DNA from: Stenotrophomonas sp.
GTDB lineage: Bacteria; Pseudomonadota; Gammaproteobacteria; Xanthomonadales; Xanthomonadaceae
Assembly: GCA_003248565.1 (NCBI GenBank)
Contig: QFOV01000152.1
Coordinates: 1 to 7,762, forward strand
Length of the DNA: 7,762 bases
Reading direction: 5' to 3'
A program made the position numbers and the translations under genes. The notes beneath the pieces were generated by a model. The model saw nothing but the letters and a program-made list of their open reading frames with translations, was not told the origin of the DNA and searched no databases. This document shows positions 1 to 5,934 of this stretch, in pieces (the first letter of the stretch is position 1; each line of letters begins with the position of its first letter).

Positions 1-1343
1 ATTTCATTGAGGCCGAAGCGCGATACCGGCAGGCCCAGCAACTGCACGAACACCTCGGCCAGCGGCTCACCCTGCAGCGGACTGGCATCGGCCAGCGCCC
101 ACGGAATATGCGCATCGTTGCCGCCACGGCCGCCGAACACCGATTCCAGGTAGGGCACGTAGGGATCGATATCCGGCGCCAGCACCGCGATCTCGCGCGG
201 CTGCAGTGGCGGTTCGAAGCGCGGGTCTTCCAGCAGCGCGCGCAGCTGGTCATGCAGCACCTGCATCTCGCGCAGGCGGGTGTGGCAGGCGTGGATCTGG
301 ATGCTGGGGTCGTCCACCCGCAGCGCGGCGCGCAACGGTGGCGAGGGCAGCGCGCGGCGGTGGAACAGGTCGGCCTGCAGGCGGTGCAGCAGGCTGTCAC
401 CAAGCCCGCCGTCATCCAGACCGGGCACGGCAATGCTTTCCGGATCGACGTAGGCGGCGATTTCGCCGCTGGGATGCACCACTTCGTAATCGCCCAGCAC
501 CGCCATGAAGTCACGGCCCGCCTCGCCCCAGGCCTGCAGCAGCGGGTTCTCGCCGGCCTCGGTGCCGAATGGCTCGGCCAGGCCGCTGCGCAGCTTTTCC
601 TTCAGCGTCTGCAGGTCGCCCCAGTAAGAACGGGTCGGGGTCGGCATATAGAAGTGCAGCGTGCCGACCCGTGCCTGGGTGGCGATCACCCGCAACACGT
701 CCGGCGAGACGTTGAGCGTGGCGAAAGCGAACAGGCGTTGCGGCAGCCCCTGCGGCAAGGGCTGGTGCTCGCCTTCAAAACGGGCGAGGTAATCGTTGAT
801 GCGGCGTGCGCGGTAGTTCTGTCCGCCGGCGATATGCCGCCACAGGATGGCCTGCGGGTCGTCCGGCTCGGCGCCGTCCTCCCAGCGCAGCAGCCAGTCG
901 CGGCGCCAGGCCTGGTACTTCTCGAATACCCCGCCGAGCTCGGCGGCCAGCGCCCATGGGCGCAGCGGGTCGTTGCGGTCAAGGTAGGCACGCAGCCCGG
1001 CCATCGCCGGTTTCTGCATCAAACTGCTGTCGGTCAAGGCCCCGTAAAGCCGCCAGTGCAGACCGGTCGCGCCCAGATCGTCACGCTCTCCCGGCACATT
1101 GGCCTTCAGCGCCTTGGCGACGAACTCGCCAGGCGTGAGGAACTCCAGATTGGCCGACACGCCATATTCGGCGGCCAAGGTCGACTGCAGCCAGCGGCGC
1201 ATCGCCACCTGCGGGATCAGCACGATATCGGCGGCCAGCAAGGACTGGCCGGGCGCCGGCTCGCGCAATGCGTGGGCCAGCAACTGGGCCAGCACGTCCA
1301 GGGCATTGGAGTGGTACAGGCGGAAATCGGGGGCGTTGCTCAT
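1..1343 (-). CDS. recC: Exodeoxyribonuclease V subunit gamma (RecC), N-terminal part, cut by window edge
   Basis: RecC is the Chi-recognising subunit of the RecBCD helicase-nuclease, which processes double-strand DNA ends for recombination. Reading the minus strand from the ATG at 1343-1341 gives 447 uninterrupted codons to the window edge; full RecC proteins are about 1,100 residues, so under half is present. Family hallmarks seen: the N-terminal LYHSNALDVL motif near residue 8 (E. coli has VYHSNRLDVL), a MRRWLQ...EYGVSANLEF stretch around residues 50-70, IQIHACHTRLREMQVLHDQL near residue 345, and the helicase-like IAVLAPDIDPYVPYLESVFGG followed by HIPWALAD near the edge. The start is the first ATG of the frame, with a weak AAGATGG upstream. 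It is transcribed away from the mla operon. recB and recD would be expected beyond the left edge (inference). A 435-codon open frame on the other strand is a GC-driven shadow. Confidence 0.95.
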   Translation of the reverse strand, partial: MSNAPDFRLYHSNALDVLAQLLAHALREPAPGQSLLAADIVLIPQVAMRRWLQSTLAAEYGVSANLEFLTPGEFVAKALKANVPGERDDLGATGLHWRLYGALTDSSLMQKPAMAGLRAYLDRNDPLRPWALAAELGGVFEKYQAWRRDWLLRWEDGAEPDDPQAILWRHIAGGQNYRARRINDYLARFEGEHQPLPQGLPQRLFAFATLNVSPDVLRVIATQARVGTLHFYMPTPTRSYWGDLQTLKEKLRSGLAEPFGTEAGENPLLQAWGEAGRDFMAVLGDYEVVHPSGEIAAYVDPESIAVPGLDDGGLGDSLLHRLQADLFHRRALPSPPLRAALRVDDPSIQIHACHTRLREMQVLHDQLRALLEDPRFEPPLQPREIAVLAPDIDPYVPYLESVFGGRGGNDAHIPWALADASPLQGEPLAEVFVQLLGLPVSRFGLNE

Positions 1344-1568
1344 CACACCATCTTGCCGCAGCAGCATCGCAGGGGGCGAGACATGAATGCATTGCGCACA
1401 ATCCGGACCGGCTGACTCTCCCATCCCCTGCACACTGTGTTGCTGCCAACGCCTCAAGCTGTGCATGGCACTGTGCGCTGACAATGAGACAATACTGGAC
1501 GGTCCAGTACGCTTATGTTCAGGCGCTGCTGGCAATCCTAGAACGTTGGTTTTCCGTTAAAGGCCGTC
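1344..1568. promoter_or_regulatory. Divergent recC/mlaF intergenic region
   Basis: These 225 bases hold no credible gene and must contain the signals starting recC leftwards and the mla operon rightwards. For mlaF, a possible sigma-70 pair is ATGGCA (1465-1470, 4/6 match to TTGACA), an 18-base spacer, and GACAAT (1489-1494, 4/6 match to TATAAT). CTGACA at 1478-1483 is a better -35 hexamer but has no good partner at 16-18 bases. Both assignments are weak. The clear structure is the palindrome at 1493-1509, listed separately. The mlaF ribosome-binding site is probably AAAGG at 1559-1563, five bases before its ATG. No convincing recC promoter was identified. Confidence 0.45.
1493..1509. promoter_or_regulatory. 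17-bp palindrome, candidate operator in front of the mla operon
   Basis: TACTGGACGGTCCAGTA is a perfect inverted repeat of two 8-base arms around one central base. It lies 60-76 bases before the mlaF start and overlaps or directly follows the best -10 candidate (GACAAT, 1489-1494), a usual position for a repressor site. The size and symmetry resemble operators of dimeric TetR-family regulators; that is a resemblance only, and no regulator gene lies in the window. It could control mlaF, recC or both. A terminator role is unlikely because no T-run follows and the loop would be too short. Confidence 0.4.
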
Positions 1569-2366
1569 ATGCCCTCAGCCCGGACTCCCTTGGTGCAGTT
1601 GTCCAACGTGCGAATCGATCGCGGCGGACGCACCATCCTGCGCGATGTTTCGCTGCAGGTACCGCGTGGCAGCATCACCGCGGTGCTCGGTCCTTCGGGC
1701 AGCGGCAAGTCGACCATGTTGGCGGCGCTGACCGGCGAGTTGCGGCCGGTATCCGGCACCGTGCAGCTGTTTGGTCAGGATATTCCGCACGGCAACCGTG
1801 ACCTGCTGGAGATGCGCAAGAACGTCGGCGTGCTGCTGCAGGGCAACGGCCTGCTGACCGACCTGAGCGTGGCCGACAACGTGGCGCTGCCGCTGCGTGC
1901 GCATACCAAGCTGCCCGAGCCGGTGCTGCGCCGCCTGGTGCAGATGAAACTGCATGCGGTTGGCCTGCTGGCCGCTGCCGGTGCCTGGCCGCGCGAGCTC
2001 TCCGGCGGCATGGCGCGTCGCGTGGCGCTGGCCCGTGCATTGGCCCTGGACCCGCCATTGATGATCTACGACGAGCCGCTGACCGGGCTGGACCCGATCG
2101 CCTCGGGCGTGATCATGAGCCTGATCCAGCGTTTGAACGACAGCCTCGGCCTGACCAGCATCATCGTCAGCCACCATGTGCATGAAACCCTGCCGATCAG
2201 CGATCAGGCCGTGGTGATCGCCAATGGCGGCATCGTGTTCTCCGGCACACCGGACGAACTGCAGGCCAGCACCGACCCGCTGGTGCGGCAGTTCCTGCAC
2301 GGGCAGCCAGACGGCCCGATCCCGTTCGATGCGCCGACACGCAACTATGGGCTGGAGAACGCGTGA
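1569..2366 (+). CDS. mlaF: Phospholipid transport ABC ATPase MlaF
   Basis: MlaF is the cytoplasmic ATPase that powers the inner-membrane MlaFEDB complex in phospholipid exchange between the envelope membranes. The 265-residue protein is a complete ABC nucleotide-binding domain: Walker A GPSGSGKST (41-49), Q-loop glutamine 91 in LLQGNGLLTDLSVADNVALPLR-type sequence typical of the Mla/Mkl branch, signature LSGGM (144-148), Walker B LMIYDEP (164-170, catalytic Glu169), D-loop GLDP (173-176), and the H-loop in SHHVHE (201-206). All catalytic residues are present. The length agrees with E. coli MlaF (about 269). The start has AAAGG five bases upstream. It is the first gene of a six-gene operon; its TGA overlaps an ATG (TGATG) that opens a repeat-derived frame leading to mlaE. 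Confidence 0.95.
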   Translation: MPSARTPLVQLSNVRIDRGGRTILRDVSLQVPRGSITAVLGPSGSGKSTMLAALTGELRPVSGTVQLFGQDIPHGNRDLLEMRKNVGVLLQGNGLLTDLSVADNVALPLRAHTKLPEPVLRRLVQMKLHAVGLLAAAGAWPRELSGGMARRVALARALALDPPLMIYDEPLTGLDPIASGVIMSLIQRLNDSLGLTSIIVSHHVHETLPISDQAVVIANGGIVFSGTPDELQASTDPLVRQFLHGQPDGPIPFDAPTRNYGLENA

Positions 2367-2548
2367 TGACGACGCTGCGCGAAATGCGTGATTCCGGCCC
2401 CCTCTCCCGCATGGCGGGAGAGGGCTGGGGTGAGGGCGCTTTTAAAGAACGTAGAGCAAAAGCTCCCCTCATCCGCCCTTCGTTCTCCCGCACGCGGGAG
2501 AAGGACGTGTCGTCCAGCGTGATCAGCGCTTCTGGAGCCGTTTCCTGA
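2366..2548 (+). other. Repeat-derived 60-codon open frame bridging mlaF and mlaE (probably not a real protein)
   Basis: An ATG at 2366-2368 overlaps the mlaF stop codon (TGATG) and opens a 60-codon frame ending in a TGA at 2546-2548, which in turn overlaps the mlaE ATG (TGATG). The predicted peptide (MTTLREMRDSGPLSRMAG..., then GWGEGAFKERRAK...) is a translation of the hairpin repeat at 2399-2504, and that type of peptide recurs wherever such repeats are read through. I therefore do not call it a protein gene. The paired stop/start overlaps could still let ribosomes pass through the repeat and reach mlaE. The frame is offset by two bases from mlaE, so it is not an N-terminal extension of MlaE. 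Confidence 0.4.
2399..2504. repeat. REP/MITE-like inverted pair of hairpins inside the mla operon
   Basis: Two strong hairpins face each other. The left has arms CCCTCTCCCGC (2400-2410) and GCGGGAGAGGG (2414-2424) around ATG. The right has TTCTCCCGC (2483-2491) and GCGGGAGAA (2494-2502). The flanking inner sequences also match in inverted orientation: GGGGTGAGGGC-GCTTTT on the left (2427-2442) and AGCAAAAGCTCCCCTCATCC on the right (2455-2474). The element is thus an imperfect palindrome of two homologous REP-like halves about 100 bases long. A relative of the left half, including the 14-mer GCTGGGGTGAGGGC, recurs at 6790-6910. It carries no transposase and would be mobilised in trans, if at all. 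No clear target-site duplication was found. Confidence 0.75.
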
Positions 2549-3297
2549 TGCCCTTCACCTCCTCCATCCGCTCGCTGGGCCGTGCCGGGCTGTTCTCGCT
2601 GACGGTGCTGCGTGGCTCGCTGCCGACGCGTGACTTCCTGGCCGAACTGACCCGGGAGATCTACAAGATCGGTGCGCGTTCGCTGCCGATCATCGCCGTT
2701 GGCGGCGCCTTCGTCGGTCTGGTGCTGACCCTGCAGGGTTACCGCACGCTGACCACCTTTGGTGCCTCCGACGCGCTGTCCACCCTGCTCGGCCTGTCGC
2801 TGTACCGCGAGCTGGCACCGGTGCTGACCGCGCTGCTGTTCATCGGCCGCGCCGGCAGCTCGATCGCCGCCGAGCTCGGCCTGATGCGCGCCACCGACCA
2901 GATCAAGGCGCTGGAGCTGATGGCCATCGACCCGATCGCCAAGGCGGTCGCGCCGCGCTTCTGGGCAGCGGTGCTGACCGTGCCGCTGCTGACCGGCATC
3001 TTCTGCTCGCTGGCCATTGCTGGCGGCTATTTCGAGGCCGTGCATGTGCTGGGCCAGGACAATGGCACCTTCTGGTCGGGGCTGCGCGGCAGCGTCGATT
3101 TCTGGGATGACTTCGCCGTGGCCCTGCTCAAGTCGGCGATCTTCGGCGGTACCGCGGCACTGGTGGCGGCGTACGTCGGCTTCCACGCCGAGCCGACCAT
3201 CGAAGGCACCTCGGTGGCCACCACCCGTGCGGTGGTGAACGCCTCGTTGCTGGTGCTGATGTTCAACTTCGTGTTGTCGGCGCTGCTGTTCCAATAA
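2548..3297 (+). CDS. mlaE: Phospholipid transport ABC permease MlaE
   Basis: MlaE is the integral membrane subunit of MlaFEDB and forms the lipid path between the MlaF ATPases and the MlaD ring. The 249-residue protein has an amphipathic N-terminal region (about 1-40), a first hydrophobic span near 46-63 (PIIAVGGAFVGLVLTLQG), and the family's conserved core ELAPVLTALLFIGRAGSSIA (88-107) followed by AELGLMRATDQIKALELMAIDP (108-129), which contains the coupling region contacting the ATPase. Further hydrophobic spans lie near 135-160, 190-215 and 228-248. The start ATG has GGAG (2534-2537) ten bases upstream and overlaps the stop of the repeat-derived frame. The length is close to E. coli MlaE (260). 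It is separated from mlaF by 181 bases of repeat, unusual for genes of one complex. Confidence 0.95.
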   Translation: MPFTSSIRSLGRAGLFSLTVLRGSLPTRDFLAELTREIYKIGARSLPIIAVGGAFVGLVLTLQGYRTLTTFGASDALSTLLGLSLYRELAPVLTALLFIGRAGSSIAAELGLMRATDQIKALELMAIDPIAKAVAPRFWAAVLTVPLLTGIFCSLAIAGGYFEAVHVLGQDNGTFWSGLRGSVDFWDDFAVALLKSAIFGGTAALVAAYVGFHAEPTIEGTSVATTRAVVNASLLVLMFNFVLSALLFQ

Positions 3298-3343
3298 GTA
3301 ATTCCCAAAGCCTGCGCTCGTGCGCGGAACCAACGAACAACCC

Positions 3344-3360
3344 GCTTCGCCTGGCGAAGC
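3344..3360 (+). other. Small hairpin in the mlaE-mlaD gap
   Basis: GCTTCGC (3344-3350) and GCGAAGC (3354-3360) form a perfect seven-base stem around CTG within the 91-base gap between mlaE and mlaD. No T-run follows, so it is not an intrinsic terminator. It lies 14 bases before the mlaD Shine-Dalgarno GGAG at 3374-3377 and could affect message stability or mlaD translation; that is inference. Confidence 0.35.
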
Positions 3361-3388
3361 ACCAGATGGATCAGGAGTGAGACACAAC

Positions 3389-3913
3389 ATGGCCATCCGT
3401 GGACCCAGACTCGAATTTTCCGTCGGCGCCTTCCTGCTGCTGGCCCTGGCCTCGCTGCTGGTGCTGGCCGTCGCCTCCACCAACCAGCGCTTCGGCACCG
3501 GCGGTGGCGGCTATGAACTGAAGGCCCGTTTCAGCCAGATCGGGCAGCTGCGCAAGCAGGCGCCAGTGAAGGTTGGCGGCGTGACCATCGGCCAAGTAGC
3601 TGACATTCAGCTGGACCCGATTAAATACGATTCCATCGTGACCTTGTCGCTGGACAGCAAGTTCAAGGACCTGCCTGCCGACACCTCGGCCGGCATCTTC
3701 ACCAGCGGCCTGTTGGGCGAAAGCTATATCGGCCTGCAGCCAGGTGGTGATCCGGACGTATTGAAGTCCGGTGATGAAATCGTCTTCACCCAGCCGGCGG
3801 TAGACCTGCTGCAGCTGGTTGGCAAATACATGTTCAGCGGCGGCGGCAATGCCGGCGCTGCTGCCAACGAAACCCCCGGCGCAGACGCGCCCGCTACGGA
3901 ACCGCAACCATGA
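3389..3913 (+). CDS. mlaD: MCE-domain phospholipid-binding subunit MlaD
   Basis: MlaD anchors in the inner membrane and forms a hexameric ring in the periplasm through which lipid passes between MlaC and MlaE. The 174-residue protein has a short cytoplasmic start (MAIRGPRLEFSVG), one transmembrane helix (about 11-30), and an MCE domain (about 42-120) containing APVKVGGVTIGQVADI (58-73) and LLGESYIGLQPGG (108-120). A hydrophobic C-terminal helix AVDLLQLVGKYMFS (137-150) corresponds to the pore-lining helices of E. coli MlaD (183 residues). The tail is a loose Gly/Ala/Pro-rich stretch. I chose ATG 3389 over an in-frame GTG at 3320: GGAG at 3374-3377 lies upstream, MAIRGPRLEF fits the family N-terminus, and the extra 23 residues have no family look. 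Its stop overlaps the mlaC start (ATGA). Confidence 0.94.
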   Translation: MAIRGPRLEFSVGAFLLLALASLLVLAVASTNQRFGTGGGGYELKARFSQIGQLRKQAPVKVGGVTIGQVADIQLDPIKYDSIVTLSLDSKFKDLPADTSAGIFTSGLLGESYIGLQPGGDPDVLKSGDEIVFTQPAVDLLQLVGKYMFSGGGNAGAAANETPGADAPATEPQP

Positions 3914-4581
3914 AAGTGAAACTGCTTACCGTCGTGCTCGCCTCTGTCCTGCTGGCCGCCGCACCGTCGGTCACGCTGGCGCAGGCACGCCCGGCCGCCA
4001 CCGCCGCGCAGCCCTCGGCCGCCGCCCGCACCGTGCTGGATTCCAGCACCCGCATCATCAATTCGCTGCAGACCCGTCGCGCTGAATTCCGCGCCAATCC
4101 GGCAACGCTGCGCAGCTATATCGATGGCGAGCTGAGCCGCGCCTTCGACCGCGACTACGCCGCCCGCCTGGTGCTGGGCGTGCACGGCCGCGGCGCCGCC
4201 GATGCCGACGTCAAGCTGTTCGCCGATGCCATGGCCGACAACCTGATGTCGCGCTACGGTTCGGCCCTGCTCGATATCCAGGGCAAGCCCAGCTTCCGTT
4301 ACAAGAGCGAGCAGCCGCTGCCAGGCAACCGCGGCGTCAAGGTCTCCACCGAGCTGGTACGCGCCGGCAGCGAGCCGACCCCGGTCGAATACCTGATGCG
4401 CAATGTCGACGGCCAATGGAAGATCTTCGACGTGATGATCGAAGGCATCTCCTACGTGCAGACCTTCAAGAACCAGTTCGACGCGCCGCTGCGGCAGAAG
4501 TCGATCAAGCAGGTCGCCACCGAACTGCGCAGCGGCAGCATGCAGGCCAATGCGGGTCCGGCCGCTCCCCGTGGCAAGTAA
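3910..4581 (+). CDS. mlaC: Periplasmic phospholipid carrier MlaC
   Basis: MlaC is the soluble periplasmic shuttle that carries phospholipid between MlaA in the outer membrane and MlaD in the inner membrane. The 223-residue protein begins with a signal peptide: KVK, a hydrophobic core (about residues 5-18), and a likely cleavage after VTLA (residue 24) before QARP. An Ala-rich linker follows, then the MlaC/Ttg2D fold from about residue 41 to 195. Conserved features include the SYIDGELSRAFDRDYAARLVLG segment (69-90), VKVSTELV (143-150), the VEYLM strand (159-163), and the C-terminal GQWKIFDVMIEGISYVQTFK (168-187). The length is near E. coli MlaC (211). The ATG overlaps the mlaD stop by four bases, pointing to translational coupling. 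Confidence 0.94.
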   Translation: MKVKLLTVVLASVLLAAAPSVTLAQARPAATAAQPSAAARTVLDSSTRIINSLQTRRAEFRANPATLRSYIDGELSRAFDRDYAARLVLGVHGRGAADADVKLFADAMADNLMSRYGSALLDIQGKPSFRYKSEQPLPGNRGVKVSTELVRAGSEPTPVEYLMRNVDGQWKIFDVMIEGISYVQTFKNQFDAPLRQKSIKQVATELRSGSMQANAGPAAPRGK

Positions 4582-4879
4582 CGCCACCTTCCGCACCGAG
4601 GGCGACACCCTGCTGCTGGCAGGCGTGATCAACCGCGAAGCGGTGGTTGCACTGTGGCCGCAGCTGACGCGGGCACTGGCGCCTGTGCGTCAGCTCGACC
4701 TGAGCGCGGTTGATGGCATCGACAGCGCCGGCTTGGCGTTGCTGGGTGAACTGGCCGCAGGTCTGCGGGCTCACGGTGGCGGCAACGTCAGCGGCAGCCC
4801 GGCGGGTCTGGACGAACTGCGCGCAGCCTACCGGCTGTCACCGTCCCTCGATTTCAACGCCTCATCAGCAGGAAGCTGA
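4571..4879 (+). CDS. mlaB: STAS-domain subunit MlaB
   Basis: MlaB is a small cytoplasmic STAS protein that binds MlaF and is needed for stability and activity of the MlaFEDB transporter. I chose the GTG at 4571, giving 102 residues, because it aligns residue for residue with E. coli MlaB: GDTL falls at 11-14 in both, LW at 28-29, DLS at 43-45, and IDSAGLALL (50-58) faces VDTGGLALL. The critical E. coli Thr52 is Ser52 here, still a hydroxyl residue. An in-frame ATG at 4550 would add seven residues (MRVRPLP), has only a very close GCAGG upstream, and remains possible. Either start overlaps the end of mlaC (11 bases with GTG), so translation is probably coupled. The last part, from about residue 70, is less conserved. 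Confidence 0.85.
   Translation: MASNATFRTEGDTLLLAGVINREAVVALWPQLTRALAPVRQLDLSAVDGIDSAGLALLGELAAGLRAHGGGNVSGSPAGLDELRAAYRLSPSLDFNASSAGS
4870..4875 (+). promoter_or_regulatory. Ribosome-binding site of mlaA
   Basis: AGGAAG lies five bases before ATG 4881 and inside the last codons of mlaB. It fixes the mlaA start at the lipoprotein signal peptide, against a longer in-frame reading from 4710 that would bury the signal sequence 57 residues inside the protein. Confidence 0.7.
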
Positions 4880-4880
4880 C

Positions 4881-5867
4881 ATGAAACTTCTCCGCACCCT
4901 CCTCCTCCTGCTCAGCGTGGCGATGCTTGCCGCCTGTGCTGGCAAGCCAGCGCGCGATGCACTGCCAGCGTCCACCGTGGTTGCACCGCAGGCCGCTGAG
5001 CAAACCGTCGACGCTGCAGCCGTCCCCGTGCAGGATGCCGCTGGCACGGCCACGGCCGACGGCACGCAGAGCACCGCAACTGCCAGCGACGACACCACGC
5101 CGACCGGGGCCGAAGACGACTTCGCTGCCCTGTATGGCGGCCCGGCGCCCAGCGCTGAAGGCGAGACTGCCGGGGCCGCTGCAAGCGTGACCTACGACCC
5201 GTGGGAGAAGTACAACCGCGACGTGCACCGCTTCAACAATGCGGTCGACCGCGGCGTTGCGCGCCCGTTGGCCACGGCGTACACCAACGTCGTACCGCAG
5301 TTCGCGCGTACTGGCGTCAGCAACTTCTTCAGCAACCTGCGCTCACCGCTGACCATGGTCAACCAGCTGCTGCAGGGCCACGCCGATGATGCCTGGGACA
5401 CGCTGGGCCGCTTCCTGATGAACTCCACCTTCGGTATTGGTGGTCTGTTCGATCCGGCCAGCAAGGCAATGGTGCCCAAGCGCAGCGAAGACTTCGGTCA
5501 GACCCTGGGCACGTGGGGCTGGCGTCGTTCGCGTTACGTGGAGCTGCCATTCTTCGGCCCGCGCACCGTGCGTGATGTGTTCGGCCTGGCCGGTGACATC
5601 CCGTTGTCGCCGATGCGCCAGATCGAGATGGACAAGGTCCGCATCGGCCTGCAGGGCCTGCAGCTGGTGGACATGCGTGCACAGTTGATGGCGGTGGATT
5701 CGCTGCGTGACACCGCGGTGGACGAATACGCATTGACCCGCGATGCCTGGCTGCAACGCCGCAACTACCAGATCGAGAAGGACCTGCGCCGCGACCGCAA
5801 GCATCAGGACGACGACCAGACCACGATTCCGGTCGACGCAATGCCGATGCCGAACTGGGGCGACTGA
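4881..5867 (+). CDS. mlaA: Outer-membrane phospholipid-removing lipoprotein MlaA (VacJ)
   Basis: MlaA is an outer-membrane lipoprotein that extracts phospholipid from the outer leaflet and passes it to MlaC, maintaining lipid asymmetry. The 328-residue product has a lipoprotein signal peptide (MKLLRTLLLLLSVAML) and lipobox LAAC with acylated Cys19. Residues 20 to about 103 form a low-complexity Ala/Thr/Asp/Pro-rich linker. The MlaA domain starts at YDPWEKYNRDVHRFNNAVD (105-123) and continues through FFSNLRSPLTMVNQLLQG, STFGIGGLFDPA, EDFGQTLGTWG and YVELPFFGPRTVRDVFG, all typical of the family. A charged tail (RRDRKHQDDD) and Pro/Met-rich end follow. E. coli MlaA is about 251 residues; the excess is mainly the linker. 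It is the last gene of the operon, one base after mlaB, and is followed by a strong terminator. Confidence 0.95.
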   Translation: MKLLRTLLLLLSVAMLAACAGKPARDALPASTVVAPQAAEQTVDAAAVPVQDAAGTATADGTQSTATASDDTTPTGAEDDFAALYGGPAPSAEGETAGAAASVTYDPWEKYNRDVHRFNNAVDRGVARPLATAYTNVVPQFARTGVSNFFSNLRSPLTMVNQLLQGHADDAWDTLGRFLMNSTFGIGGLFDPASKAMVPKRSEDFGQTLGTWGWRRSRYVELPFFGPRTVRDVFGLAGDIPLSPMRQIEMDKVRIGLQGLQLVDMRAQLMAVDSLRDTAVDEYALTRDAWLQRRNYQIEKDLRRDRKHQDDDQTTIPVDAMPMPNWGD

Positions 5868-5887
5868 TCCTGGTTGCTGCTGGATGG

Positions 5888-5917
5888 CAAAAAGCCCGGG
5901 GAAACCCGGGCTTTTTG
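5888..5917. terminator. Bidirectional intrinsic terminator of the mla operon and gpx
   Basis: Arms CAAAAAGCCCGGG (5888-5900) and CCCGGGCTTTTTG (5905-5917) are perfect complements around a GAAA tetraloop. The hairpin ends in a T-run on the plus strand and, read from the minus strand, also in a T-run, so it can stop both the mla operon and the convergent gpx gene. It lies 20 bases after the mlaA stop codon. Confidence 0.9.
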
Positions 5918-5934
5918 TTGGCCGCCTTTTCTTT

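Noticed and set aside
108..1415. 435-codon open frame on the plus strand opposite recC
   Set aside because: It is a GC-driven mirror of recC; the minus strand gives unmistakable RecC sequence, while this product is Arg/Gln/His-rich with no family resemblance.
1575..2300. 241-codon minus-strand open frame inside mlaF
   Set aside because: Antisense shadow of a gene with all ABC motifs; composition is His/Gln/Arg-rich.
3366..3380. Four-codon ATG...TGA frame just before mlaD
   Set aside because: Too short to judge and likely chance; it contains the mlaD Shine-Dalgarno itself.
2197..3498. 433-codon minus-strand open frame across mlaE
   Set aside because: It runs antisense through mlaF's end, the repeat, mlaE and the start of mlaD. 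The product is low-complexity and rich in Gln, Arg and His, as expected for antisense of a membrane protein gene.
3724..4632. 302-codon minus-strand open frame across mlaD and mlaC
   Set aside because: Shadow frame spanning two real, overlapping genes with clear family identity.
4710..4880. Longer start for mlaA giving 385 residues
   Set aside because: It would bury the lipoprotein signal peptide inside the protein and overlap mlaB in another frame; AGGAAG five bases before ATG 4881 marks the real start.
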